Of a stretch of 64,000 nucleotides of DNA, positions 10,097 through 19,847 are shown piece by piece. How positions within the stretch are numbered: position 1 is the first letter of the stretch; each line of letters starts with the position of its first letter. Where the stretch lies: contig JAGFNK010000115.1 of the NCBI GenBank assembly GCA_025769875.1, positions 1-64,000 of the forward strand, in the 5' to 3' direction. A program made the position numbers and the translations under genes. Under the pieces are notes generated by a model. That model was not told where the DNA came from, did no database searches, and saw only the letters and a list, made by a program, of their open reading frames with translations. Source of the stretch: Russula earlei (taxonomy: Eukaryota; Basidiomycota; Agaricomycetes; Russulales; Russulaceae).

Positions 10097-13000
10097 GCAT
10101 AACGGCGATTGCTCAAGCTTTAGGTATCGATCCCATGTACAAATCTCAGAGAAAGTCAATATCAGTGACAACTACTATCTACATTGGATTGAACAAAGCC
10201 AAAAGAAAAGCCCTGATAGATAGTGGGGCTACCGAATGCTTCATATCCCCTAAGTTGACAAAGGAATTACACCTACAAACCAGAAAGTTAATTCCAACCA
10301 GAAACGTCAAAAATGTCGATGGAACACTAAACCGCTCAGGAAAAGTTACCCAAACCGTTCAGTTAGAGTTGAAGTTACTGGGACAAAAACACACACACCA
10401 ATTCCTAGTTACGGATATAGGACAAGACAATATCATCCTGGGATACCCATTCCTGGAATCGACAAACCCAAGAATAAATTGGTCCAAGGGAACCATTATG
10501 GGAAGAGTCACCCTCAAAGGAAACCAAGAAGTGCCAGCATGGATCAAAGCGTTAACAGACTGGGAAGAAGGCGACAAACTATGGCTACAAACCCAAATAC
10601 GCAAAACCACCATAGCGCAACAACTAGCAGAATTGCAGATACAAGGCAAAACACAAACTTGGCAAGAAATAGTTCCCCTTCAATACCATCAATATGGACA
10701 AGTATTCATGGAACAAGAATCGGAAAGATTTCCCGGACCAAGAAAATGGGACCACGCTATTGACCTAAAATCGGATGCCCCTACAATGATTAACTGCAGG
10801 GTATATCCACTCTCACCGAAAGAAAAGGAAGAACAAGGAAAATTCCTTGAACAGAACTTACGACTTAAACAAATAAGAAGATCCAACTTGCCATATGCCA
10901 GTGGATTCTTCCTTATAAAAAAGAAGGATGGAAAATTCCGACCAGTACAAGATTATAGAAATCTGAACAAATGGACAATACCCAACGTATATCCATTGCC
11001 CTTAATCCCAGAACTTATTCACGCTTTAGCAGGAAAGGAACTCTTTACTAAATTTGATGTCAGATGGGGCTACAACAATATCCGAATCAAGGAAGGAGAC
11101 AAATGGAAAGCAGCCTTCAAGAATAGCGACGGACTATTTGAACCTACAGTAATGTTCTTCAGACTAACGAATTCTCCAGCTACCTTTCAAACCATGATGG
11201 ACAACATTTTCCAAGAAGAACTAGCACAAGGATGGTTGAAAATCTACATGGATGACATCATCATTGCCACACAAAATGACGAAGCGGAACACACACTCAA
11301 GGTCAACCATATACTATCTAAACTGAAACAACACAATCTCTATCTTAAACCAGAAAAGTGTCAATTTCACAAAAAAAAGGTAGAATACCTCGGAGTAATC
11401 ATAGGAGAAGGAAAGATAACCATGGACCCCATCAAAGTCAAAGGAATTAAGGATTGGCCAACTCCATCTACACTGAAAGAAGTCAGAAGTTTCCTGGGAT
11501 TTTGTAACTTTTATCGAAATTTTATACCCAACTTTTCCATAAAGGCCAGACCACTGAATGACTTAACAAAGAAGAACAGACAGTGGGAATGGACGACAAA
11601 AGAAGACCAAGCCTTTCAAATCCTAAAGGAAACTTGCGTGTCTTACCCAGTACTCCGTACCCCAAATTGGACAAAACAATTCATTCTAGACACCGATGCG
11701 TCAGGATTCGCCATAGGAGCAGTTATATCCCAAGAATACGAAGATGGTTTTCACCCAATCGCATACTATTCTAGGACGCTATTGGATGCAGAGAGAAACT
11801 ATGACACTCACGATAAAGAACTAGCAGCAGTGATTTTTGGATTAAAAAGCAGACGACCATTCTTCCTGGGAGCCGACAAACCAGTCAGAATAAGAACAGA
11901 CCACAAAAATCTCACTTATTTTAAAGAACCACAGAAATTAACAGGACGACAAGCCAGATGGATGCAATACATGCAAGACTTCAATATTACCCTGGAACAC
12001 GTCCCTGGACATACACACACTATCACCAACGCACTCTCTCATCGCAAAGACCTTAACAAGGGGGTAGGAGAACAAAAAACCACTCTACTACCACCCGAAA
12101 TATTCGCAAGAAAAACCTACCTACCAGACAAGCCTGACAAACGACGAGAAATTCTAAGACAATTCCATGACACTCCTTTCGCAGGACACCCAGGAATAGC
12201 TAACACCTGGGACTTAGTCAAACAACAATACGAAGGACCTAGACTACGACAATTTGTAGAACAATACATCAAAGGTTGCACCAAATGCCAGGAATCCAAA
12301 ACCAATATACCCAGAAAGAAAGCCACGACCTTTCCACTCGACACACACGTTGAACAAGGCCCCTTTCAATACGTATCAATGGACCTTATCACTGACTTAC
12401 CAAAATCAGAAGGGTTTGACAGCGTCCTTACCATAGTTGATCAAGGATGCTCCAAAGCAACAAAATTCATCCCATGCAACAAAACGATCGATGGAACAGG
12501 CGTTGCACACGAGTATCTAAAACACCTCGTGCCTTGGTTCGGCGTTCCCAAAAGAATCATCTCCGACAGAGACCCTCAATTTACATCAAACTTCTCTAAA
12601 GCCATATGCAAAAATCTAGGCATCAAACAAAACATGTCCACCGCATTCCACCCCCAAACCGGTGGACAGACAGAACGGATGAACGCATGGCTAGAACAAT
12701 ACCTAAGACCCTGGACCACGACTCACCCGCATTCCTGGGCGAAAATGCTCCCTTTGGCAGAATACGCACACAACTCATGGAAACATGAAACATCACGAAG
12801 ATCACCACATGAACTCCTCATGGGATTCAAACCCCAGATTAACATCAGTCTAGAAGACAATAACGTACCGTCATCTACTGATCGCCTAAAACAACTAGAA
12901 GAAGCAAGACAAGACACCCAACAACTTCTTGAACATAAACAACAACCCCTAAAACCTGACATCGAAGAAATGAAAGAAGGAACCCTTGTATGGCTAGAAG

Positions 13001-13425
13001 CAAAAAACCTCAAAACACAAGGAACACGTAAACTAATGCCCAAAAGATACGACCCATTTCCCATCACGAAAAGAATTTCCAAAGTTGCATATCAATTACA
13101 ACTCCCACCGTCAATGAAGATACATGACGTCTTTCACGTCAACCTACTTCTCCCTTATAAGGAGATGGAGGAATATGGCACACCGTTTACACGACCTCCA
13201 CCAACCGTCGAAAACGAGGAAGAATACGAAATTGAAGCGATTCTAGACACAAGAAGATTCGGACGAACATGTAAACTGCAATACCTTGTACATTGGAAAG
13301 GGTACCCTGCGTCAGATGACTCATGGGTTAACCACTACGATCTCAACGCCCCTGAACTTCTAAAAGAATACTATTCCACCTCGGCTGGACTGACCCCAAA
13401 TATAAAAACACCACTCATAAACTGA
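10093..13425 (+). CDS. Element B pol polyprotein (protease-RT-RNase H-integrase-chromodomain)
   Basis: An uninterrupted frame of 1,110 codons. Residue numbers count from 10093, a TTG; the first ATG in frame is 10135. Protease: 'ALIDSGATECFI' with the catalytic Asp at residue 43. RT: 'FDVRWGYNNIRI' and the catalytic YMDD near residue 385. RNase H: 'ILDTDASGFAIGAV' near 530 and 'RTDHKNLTYF' near 600. Integrase HHCC finger: 'HDTPFAGHPG' to 'CTKCQ', about 690-735. Catalytic triad: Asp in 'VSMDLITDLP' (about 762), Asp in 'ISDRDPQFT' (about 823), Glu in 'GGQTERMN' (about 859). Chromodomain: about 1042-1092 ('EYEIEAIL', 'YLVHWKGYPASDDSW'). It copies element RNA into cDNA and integrates it; the chromodomain would steer integration to modified histones. 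The frame overlaps the gag stop in -1 register. Confidence 0.95.
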   Translation: MSITAIAQALGIDPMYKSQRKSISVTTTIYIGLNKAKRKALIDSGATECFISPKLTKELHLQTRKLIPTRNVKNVDGTLNRSGKVTQTVQLELKLLGQKHTHQFLVTDIGQDNIILGYPFLESTNPRINWSKGTIMGRVTLKGNQEVPAWIKALTDWEEGDKLWLQTQIRKTTIAQQLAELQIQGKTQTWQEIVPLQYHQYGQVFMEQESERFPGPRKWDHAIDLKSDAPTMINCRVYPLSPKEKEEQGKFLEQNLRLKQIRRSNLPYASGFFLIKKKDGKFRPVQDYRNLNKWTIPNVYPLPLIPELIHALAGKELFTKFDVRWGYNNIRIKEGDKWKAAFKNSDGLFEPTVMFFRLTNSPATFQTMMDNIFQEELAQGWLKIYMDDIIIATQNDEAEHTLKVNHILSKLKQHNLYLKPEKCQFHKKKVEYLGVIIGEGKITMDPIKVKGIKDWPTPSTLKEVRSFLGFCNFYRNFIPNFSIKARPLNDLTKKNRQWEWTTKEDQAFQILKETCVSYPVLRTPNWTKQFILDTDASGFAIGAVISQEYEDGFHPIAYYSRTLLDAERNYDTHDKELAAVIFGLKSRRPFFLGADKPVRIRTDHKNLTYFKEPQKLTGRQARWMQYMQDFNITLEHVPGHTHTITNALSHRKDLNKGVGEQKTTLLPPEIFARKTYLPDKPDKRREILRQFHDTPFAGHPGIANTWDLVKQQYEGPRLRQFVEQYIKGCTKCQESKTNIPRKKATTFPLDTHVEQGPFQYVSMDLITDLPKSEGFDSVLTIVDQGCSKATKFIPCNKTIDGTGVAHEYLKHLVPWFGVPKRIISDRDPQFTSNFSKAICKNLGIKQNMSTAFHPQTGGQTERMNAWLEQYLRPWTTTHPHSWAKMLPLAEYAHNSWKHETSRRSPHELLMGFKPQINISLEDNNVPSSTDRLKQLEEARQDTQQLLEHKQQPLKPDIEEMKEGTLVWLEAKNLKTQGTRKLMPKRYDPFPITKRISKVAYQLQLPPSMKIHDVFHVNLLLPYKEMEEYGTPFTRPPPTVENEEEYEIEAILDTRRFGRTCKLQYLVHWKGYPASDDSWVNHYDLNAPELLKEYYSTSAGLTPNIKTPLIN

Positions 13426-13462
13426 CTATTCCCTACCACTTCGCCCCCCAAACACAACAAAC

Positions 13463-14618
13463 ATGTCATCCACCCAGAACTCTCCCACCGCTTCCACTGC
13501 CACTCTTGTACCAACCCCTCCATACTCTCCTGCACTCATCCACTTGCCGCTGTCTAGAGAGCCATCCCCCTCGACAGCAGCCACTATCAACACTAGACTA
13601 CTTATCCAACGCGCCGTGCAACACGCCGCTATGATTGTCCAAGCACGCGAACTATGGGAAGACGACTCCCTCACCACTGATACTACGTGCCTTCGGCAAC
13701 CAATCCCCCACTCGAGGGACCAACACGCCCATAAGAACTCGCAGTCCATCCTATCATGTTTGCACCCCTTCACCCGACCCTATTCCAATCCCCCCACGCA
13801 TCACTACACCCACCATTCAACAAGTCGAAAGTGTGGTCTTACTTAACGAGAACTTCACTCCAACAAACCTCGAGAGGACGCCACCTCCTGTGTATGAACC
13901 GACCATCAACCATACACAACGCTCAGAGCTAGAAGAACTTGGAGAAGGATGGGAAGAAGGAGACCTGGGACTAGACTTACTAATTCCAGATCCAGGAAAT
14001 GAAGAAGATACACTTCCCCCTCGCTTCGTTCTCCCTGATCTCACACATGGCTTTCCCTCCCTCCTAGCCACCTACGGTCCTGGATGTCCCACTCATCACA
14101 TTCCTATTCGAGCTTGAGCTGATCCTTACCCTCGTCCTCTCCTCACGCAAAAGGATGCCTTCTTGTTCAAAGAATGTCTCAGACATACTAAAGCCATAGA
14201 CGAGGCACTTAGGTTCGAACAGGACCTGTCACTGGAGGCCGAAGTACGTCACTATCGATTTGCCATAAAGAAGACACGACAAATGGCAAACTCCCTCATC
14301 ACCGCTCGAGAGAGATACCACGACATGATGTGGGAAGTAAGGGACTCGGAAGTCAAGTTGGCCAAAGCTAATGCCAAGGCGCGCCTCGAACCACGAGTCC
14401 TGTTCGGAACCATGCCTCAACTCACCGAACAAGAACATCAGGACGCCAAACAAGCTCTCCTTGATCCATGGTATCAATTTTCCCCCCGACTCTCTGACAG
14501 ATGTGCTTGGTGCAAGGACGGAGGACACGACACCTTTGAATGCTCCAAGATCGCCATCTGCATTCTCTGCAACTGTCAAGGACACATAGCCGACTACTGC
14601 AGAAGCCCCCACCGATGA
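13463..14618 (+). pseudogene. Element B third ORF: Pro-rich, helical, double CCHC zinc-knuckle protein
   Basis: An extra coding region lies between the pol stop and the 3' LTR, where env would lie in a retrovirus. It starts at ATG 13463 ('MSSTQNSPTASTATLVPTPP'), shifts frame near 13640-13740, and continues in the frame that runs to TGA 14115-14117. The same frame reopens immediately ('ADPYPRPLLTQKDAFLFKEC') and ends at 14616-14618, so a single nonsense codon (probably CGA to TGA) separates the halves. Intact length would be about 385 residues. The C-terminal part has a helical, charged segment (about 14163-14410) and two CX2CX4HX4C knuckles (CAWCKDGGHDTFEC and CILCNCQGHIADYC). No signal peptide or membrane segment is seen, so it is not an envelope protein. 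A nucleic-acid-binding, Gag-like accessory role is inference. Confidence 0.65.
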
Positions 14619-14729
14619 TGCAGACCCGAGAAAATATGTCAAGTCCCTCACGACCAGATCCACTTCCATACCCATCACTGTCGCTCTACCATTATCCCCT
14701 ATGTTGCCTAGATGTTAACAAGGGGGTGA

Positions 14730-15221
14730 TGTCACAAGAACTGGTCCCTTGGACCAAATCGGCAACCGGACAAGCCTACCCGGAAAGCCTCATGATTCCC
14801 ACGCGTTCATATGACTCACCTAGCCTCGCATGTACCATTACCTTCCAGCGTGTTCCAGCCTCGATCGTCTCATTGTTACCTCATGTCTACTATTTGATAT
14901 AGGGCATAGTTGTCTATATAAACCTGTCAGTAGCAGAGAACAAGCCCTAAGCTTGTTCTCTTGTGAATATCACTGGATTCTAGCTTCGGGACTGTAGGCT
15001 TGCAGGGAATCAAGCAAACGACTCAGAAACTTCCTTCTCTCTCTAAGTCTTCAAACGCGAAGACTTATTCAGTATCATTCCACTCCACAGTACACACTAG
15101 CCTCTGCTGTGTTGTCACCGAGATCCCCGATTCTCGCAAGAACTTGTCGTCTCGCTCAGTTCAGTGCGTACGTCTCGCATGTGAAACAATTTGTCAGCGA
15201 CACTGCCCCCAGTCGGTGACA
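14730..15221 (+). mobile_element. Element B 3' LTR
   Basis: 492 bp, preceded by the purine tract AACAAGGGGGTGA. It begins TGTCACAAG and ends CGGTGACA, followed by the target duplication GAAAT at 15222-15226. Confidence 0.95.
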
Positions 15222-15983
15222 GAAATCAACGATGTACACAAAGTACACAAAGTCATGGGAGTCCTCAGTTACAATAGGGCTTTCATTTGAGGATTCAGTC
15301 AGATTGCTCGACCCATTATTGCCTTGACAAAGAAAGGGGTGCCATTTGAATGGACCCAAGAATGCAAAGATGCTCTGGAATGACTTATCCGGATAGTATC
15401 TTCCAACCCCATCCTGCTCCATCCTGATGAGGAGCAACCTTTTGAACTGGAAGTAGACGCATCCAATTATGCTATTGGAGCAGTACTATTCCAGAAGGAC
15501 AAACAAGGAAAGAGGAGGCCAATAGGTTACTTCTCTGCAGCCTTGAAACAAGCAGAAAAGAACTATGACATATGGGACAAAGAGTTCTTAGCCATGGTGT
15601 GAGCCTTGAAGCACTGGAGACACCTGCTCATGCGAGCAAAGCATAAGGTGGTGGTCTATACAGACCATGCAAACCTGTTGCATTACCGACACTCTCAGCG
15701 AATAAATGGTCGAGTAGCAAGATACATTACCTTCTTGGCAGACTTCAACTTAGAACTGAAACACCAGGCAGGGGCAAGGAATAAAGCAGATGCCCTGTCT
15801 AGGAGACCAGACCTTGACAATGGGGATAAAGAAGAAGTGGTTGCGCTACCTGACCACCTTTTTATTCAAGTGATGCATACTACTGCATTGGAAGAATGGA
15901 TAAAGAACCAACAAGGGGAAGAAAGACACCCATTAAAGTGACTTGATTGGGTACAGAGACACCGACTGGAGAAGCGACATAGC
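15222..15983 (+). pseudogene. Gypsy element A pol, part 2 (RT end and RNase H)
   Basis: Coding sequence resumes here after element B. The RT connection region comes first ('VMGVLSYNRAFI', 'ARPIIALTKKGVPFEW'), then RNase H with 'FELEVDASNYAIGAVLFQ' (about 15437-15490), 'KNYDIWDKEFLAMV' and 'VVYTDHANLLHY'. 'NKADALSRRPDLDN' marks its end. In-frame stops are present (for example near 15288, 15381 and 15599). It is cut at 15983 by an R-family solo LTR. Confidence 0.9.
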
Positions 15984-16944
15984 TGTCATGAACCATTCTC
16001 CGGAGAGGGCCCTTGAAGGACCCTTCCTTATAGGAAGAAACCCAGCCTCTATGGTGTCACCCTGTTCACACGAGCAAAAGGGGTGAGTAGAGGTGTCCAC
16101 AATATCGCGCACGCATTGTTGCGCGAACGATTCTCGGCACAATCGACATACAGCAAGCCCCACTTAAAGGCAACCCTTCTAGCAACAAAAGACAGCATTA
16201 GGGCCTTCCTAAGGACCCTTTGGAACGACCCTAGGAACTCTACAATAGGTACTAACCTGGTATCAAAGGCCCTACAATGCGTTATTAGACCAACTCTAAT
16301 AACTATAGAACGAACTATAAGGCAACACTAAGGACCTTGATAGAAGTATTAGGGTCGACTCTAAGGACCCTAATAGAACTATATAAGGGCCTTATAGGAT
16401 AACACTATTCCCTAACCAAACTACAAGTCCTCAAATGACCGGCCCTAAACTAACTAACAGGAAATGAATCAGGTGCTTGCACGTGCACTAAAGCAGTGAA
16501 CACATGGACAATGGAAGCTCTTACTCATCAAGAGAAGCTTCTTACTCAGCAGCTTACTGAGCATGACTGAGCATGCTCAGTAAGCGTCCTCCGACTCCTT
16601 ACTCATCACTCTATGGTGCTTGATAACAAGGTTATGACTTGTTCCCTATTTAGCAGTTCTCTTGTAGTATATAAGCACTCAATAAAGTAGCGGACAGTCC
16701 TCAGACTGTCCATTTGTTTACGGCACTCTCTATCCCTGGGATACTCCTTTAAGGACCATCCCCTTGTGACTACCCTGGCCTCTTCCCTGCATGATTGCTC
16801 GACTCTCACAGTAACAATACCTCTCTGGTATCTGTTACTACTCTGGACTTTACTTCTTGCCCACGCCGTCTTGGACGTCTATCGACTTGTCTTCGAGCTT
16901 ATCCCTCGCTCTTGAACTGGATAGTTCAACAGTGAGTCTTGACA
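15984..16944 (+). mobile_element. Solo LTR, family R, copy a
   Basis: 961 bp, from TGTCATGAACC to GAGTCTTGACA, flanked by perfect 5-bp duplications ATAGC (15979-15983 and 16945-16949). A TATA box (TATATAAG, 16668-16675) is followed by AATAAAG and a perfect 8-bp-stem hairpin (16692-16711). Upstream is a 34-nt hairpin with 14-bp arms (16552-16585) among repeated TTACTSA boxes. No coding sequence is present. It splits the pol of element A just before the integrase. Confidence 0.95.
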
Positions 16945-16949
16945 ATAGC

Positions 16950-16976
16950 TTATGGTGGAAGAATGAAGCCTTGGTG
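16950..16976 (+). pseudogene. Gypsy element A pol, 27-bp remnant between two solo LTRs
   Basis: Together with one target duplication, this short piece between LTRs a and b reads in frame with both flanks of element A ('SLWWKNEALV' across the two junctions). It shows that the two LTRs are separate insertions in the same gene. Confidence 0.8.
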
Positions 16977-17938
16977 TGTCAAGACTCACTGTTGAACTAT
17001 CCAGTTCAAGAGCGAGGGATAAGCTCGAAGACGAGTCGATAGACGTCCAAGACCGCGTGGGCAAGGAGTAGAGTCCAGAGTAGTAACAAATACCAGAGAG
17101 GTATTGTTACTGTGAGAGTAGAGCAATCACGCAGGGAAGAGGCCAGGGTAGTCACAAGGGGATGGTCCTTAAAGGAGTATCCCAGGAATGGAGAGTGCTG
17201 TAAACAAATGGACAGTCTGAGGACTGTCCGCTACTTTATTGAGCGCTTATATACTACAAGAGAACTGCTAAATAGGGAACAAGTCATAACCTTGTTATCA
17301 AGCACAATAGAGTGATGAGTAAGAAGTCGGAGGACGCTTACTGAGCATGCTCAGTCATGCTCAGTAAGCTGCTGAGTAAGAAGCTTCTTCTTGATGAGTA
17401 AGAGCTTCCATTGTCCACGTGTTTACTGCTTTAGTGCACGTGCAAGCACCTGATTCATTTCCTGTTAGTTAGTTTAGGGCCGGTCATTTGAGGACTTGTA
17501 GTTTGGTTAGGGAATAGTGTTATCCTATAAGGCCCTTATATAGTTCTATTAGGGTCCTTAGAGTCGACCCTAATACTTCTATTAAGGTCCTTAGTGTTGC
17601 CTTATAGTTCGTTCTATAGTTATTAGAGTCGGTCTAATAACACGTTGTAGGGCCTTTGATACTAGGTTAGTACCTATTGTAGAGTTCCTAGGGTCGTTCC
17701 AAAGGGTCCTTAGGAAGGCCCTAATACTGTCTTTTGTTGCTAGAAGGGTTGCCTTTAAGTGGGGCTTGCTGTATGTCGATTGTGCTGAGAATCGCTCGCG
17801 CAACAATGCGCGCACGATATTGTGGACACCTTTACTCACCCCTTTTGCTCGTGTGAACAGGGTGACACCATAGAGGCTGGGTTTCCTCCTATAAGGAAGG
17901 GTCCTTCAAGGGCCCTCTCCGGGGAATGGTTCATGACA
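16977..17938 (-). mobile_element. Solo LTR, family R, copy b (inverted)
   Basis: 962 bp in reverse orientation, flanked by perfect duplications TGGTG (16972-16976 and 17939-17943). It is nearly identical to copy a. With copy a it forms an inverted repeat of about 960-bp arms around 32 bp. Confidence 0.95.
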
Positions 17939-18242
17939 TGGTGGTTACAGGCGACAAAGGGACCCACAGGACGTTACTGGAACAGTATCATGACAGTCCC
18001 ACAGCAGGACACCCAGGGAAGGCTAAAACATTACTGGGAATGATGCAATACTACTGGTGGCCCACCATGAGACACTTTGTTGACTGATATGTGGAAGGAT
18101 GCGCAATTTGCCAAAGTAACAAGTCAAACACTCATCCAAGTTGACCTCCCCTGTATCCCATACCACCAGAAGAAGGGGCTACTCCCTTCTCGACTGTCAG
18201 CATGGACTTTGTGGTCAAATTGCCAAAGTCGAAAGGATATGA
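17939..18242 (+). pseudogene. Gypsy element A pol, part 3 (integrase zinc finger)
   Basis: The integrase HHCC finger is read as 'YHDSPTAGHPGKAKTLL' (the two His) and 'YVEGCAICQSNK' (the two Cys). The catalytic core start ('VSMDFVVKLPKSKGYD') follows after a small indel near 18140-18160. One stop falls at the expected Trp before YVEGC (TGA, 18086-18088). It is cut at 18242 by a T2-family solo LTR. Confidence 0.85.
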
Positions 18243-18830
18243 TGTTACCGAGTGGTTTGGGGTCCGGAAGATGCTGGAACACCTGAACGATGGACTGCAC
18301 TGTTTCCATTATGCGTGCGTCAGATCTTGATCGTTTATGTTCATTGACATCACATTTGGAACCCGTTGATCGTATCTTTCAGTTGATGTACTGAAGAAGC
18401 AATGAGTAGCATTGCTTCTGTCCCAGATGTTCCTGTACCGCCACGTACGTCAATTCCTTGATTGGGGAAGCACTTAATGCTTCCAGCACCGAGATCGTTT
18501 ACATAGAAGCAACCTCGCTTCTATGAGCCGCCTTTTGCTTCTATAGCACCAACCAGTACTACAGTACCATGAACCTTATCCCTGTAGGGCTATATAAAGC
18601 CTCCAGTAGAAACAGTTGAGCCTTAAGCTCGACTTAGTTTGCCAATCCCAAACAGTTGACTCCTACCCTGTCTGCAGAGCCCCTCTCATCTTGTTGTCAT
18701 ACTCTAGAAGGATCTAACACTCCTTCCCCTCCATGAGTATTGCTTGCTTGACTCAAGCATATCTGCATTGGTAGGACGCGTTTATAGACGCGACCATTGA
18801 TCTTATTTAAGGCACTTTGGAGCCTTAACA
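18243..18830 (+). mobile_element. Solo LTR, family T2
   Basis: 588 bp, from TGTTACCGAGTGG to GGAGCCTTAACA, flanked by perfect duplications TATGA (18238-18242 and 18831-18835). It carries a TATA box (CTATATAAAG, near 18590). Upstream are three successive GAAGC-based hairpins at 18395-18419, 18466-18484 and 18502-18525. A longer relative at 23619-24239 appears to be the 3' LTR of element A itself, so this copy landed in a member of its own family. Confidence 0.9.
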
Positions 18831-19844
18831 TATGACAGTATATTGACTGTCACCGACCATGATTGTACTAAGGGCATCATCCTGCTTCCTTGCAAGGAAG
18901 AGATGGACGCAGAAGAGCTAGCACAGCTCTACAAGGACAGAATATTCCCCTTTGTGGGAGTGCCAAGCAAGATCATATCCGATCAAGACAAACTAATAAG
19001 TTCCAAGTTCATTAGGGAACTTTGCAACCAGCTGCATATCAAACAGAATATCAGCACCGCCTACCATCCCCAGACAGATGGACAATCAGAAAGAACGAAT
19101 CAGATGATGGAAACATCACTCAGGATCTTTTGCAACCACCAACAAGACGATTGGGTGGACTGGCTGCCTCTGGTGCAATACACGATGAATTCTAATGTTT
19201 CAGAGACAACCAGGCAGTCCCCTTTCTTCTTATGGATGGGCTTTATGCCCAAGGCACACCAGCCAAATTGGGGAAGCAAGATACCAAGAATAGACAATTG
19301 GAAAGTCTGAATCCAGGAAGCAAGATCACAGGCACAAGAAGTGATGAAGATTGCTTCCCTAATGTGGAAGCAAAGAAGCAGTTTCCAACCTTATCAGAAA
19401 GGAGAAAGGGTATGGCTCAACAGCACCAACCTAAAAATGACACACCCTACAGTGAAACTATGCCCAAAATGATATGGGCCCTTTGAAATCACGGAGGTGA
19501 TCAGCCCGGTGACATACAGATTGAATCTCCCTAGCCGCTGGAGGATCCATAATGCATTTCATGCATCCTTATTGACACCTTACAAGGAGACAGAGGAGTA
19601 TGGGGCCAACTACACCAATCCAGAAGTGGAATTGGTGGAAGGAGAAGAAGAATATGAAGTAGCAACAATTTTAGGTTCAAGATGAACTGGAAGGAGGAAA
19701 CAACTGGAGTATCAAGTCCGGTGGGAAGGACACTCTGAAGCCCATGACTCTTGGGAACCAGTAGAGAACATCAAAGCAACTAGACTAATAGAGGAATACC
19801 ACAGAAAGAACCCTGCTGCTATACGGGTTATAAAAGTCCAGTGA
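18831..19844 (+). pseudogene. Gypsy element A pol, part 4 (integrase core and chromodomain)
   Basis: The rest of the integrase core has 'IISDQDKLISSKFI' (second Asp) and 'YHPQTDGQSERTNQMMETSL' (Glu). Then come the C-terminal domain with frameshifts (about 19250-19500) and a 'YRLNLPSRWRIHNAFHASLL' motif. A chromodomain follows ('EEEYEVATILGSR', TGA, then 'LEYQVRWEGHSEAHDSWEPV', about 19640-19800). It ends at TGA 19842-19844. Confidence 0.85.
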
Positions 19845-19847
19845 AAG

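Larger units (their letters stand above)
7812..15221 (+). mobile_element. Complete chromodomain Gypsy element B
   Basis: A 7,410-bp LTR retrotransposon lies inside the reverse transcriptase of element A. It has two 492-bp LTRs, a perfect 5-bp target duplication (GAAAT), gag, a long pol reading frame and an additional open region between pol and the 3' LTR. Domain order is gag with zinc knuckle, protease, RT, RNase H, integrase, chromodomain, then the extra Pro-rich/helical/double-knuckle region. Pol is open throughout while gag and the third region carry a few lesions, so the copy is young but probably not autonomous. No clear TGG-type tRNA primer site is seen right after the 5' LTR. Confidence 0.95.
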
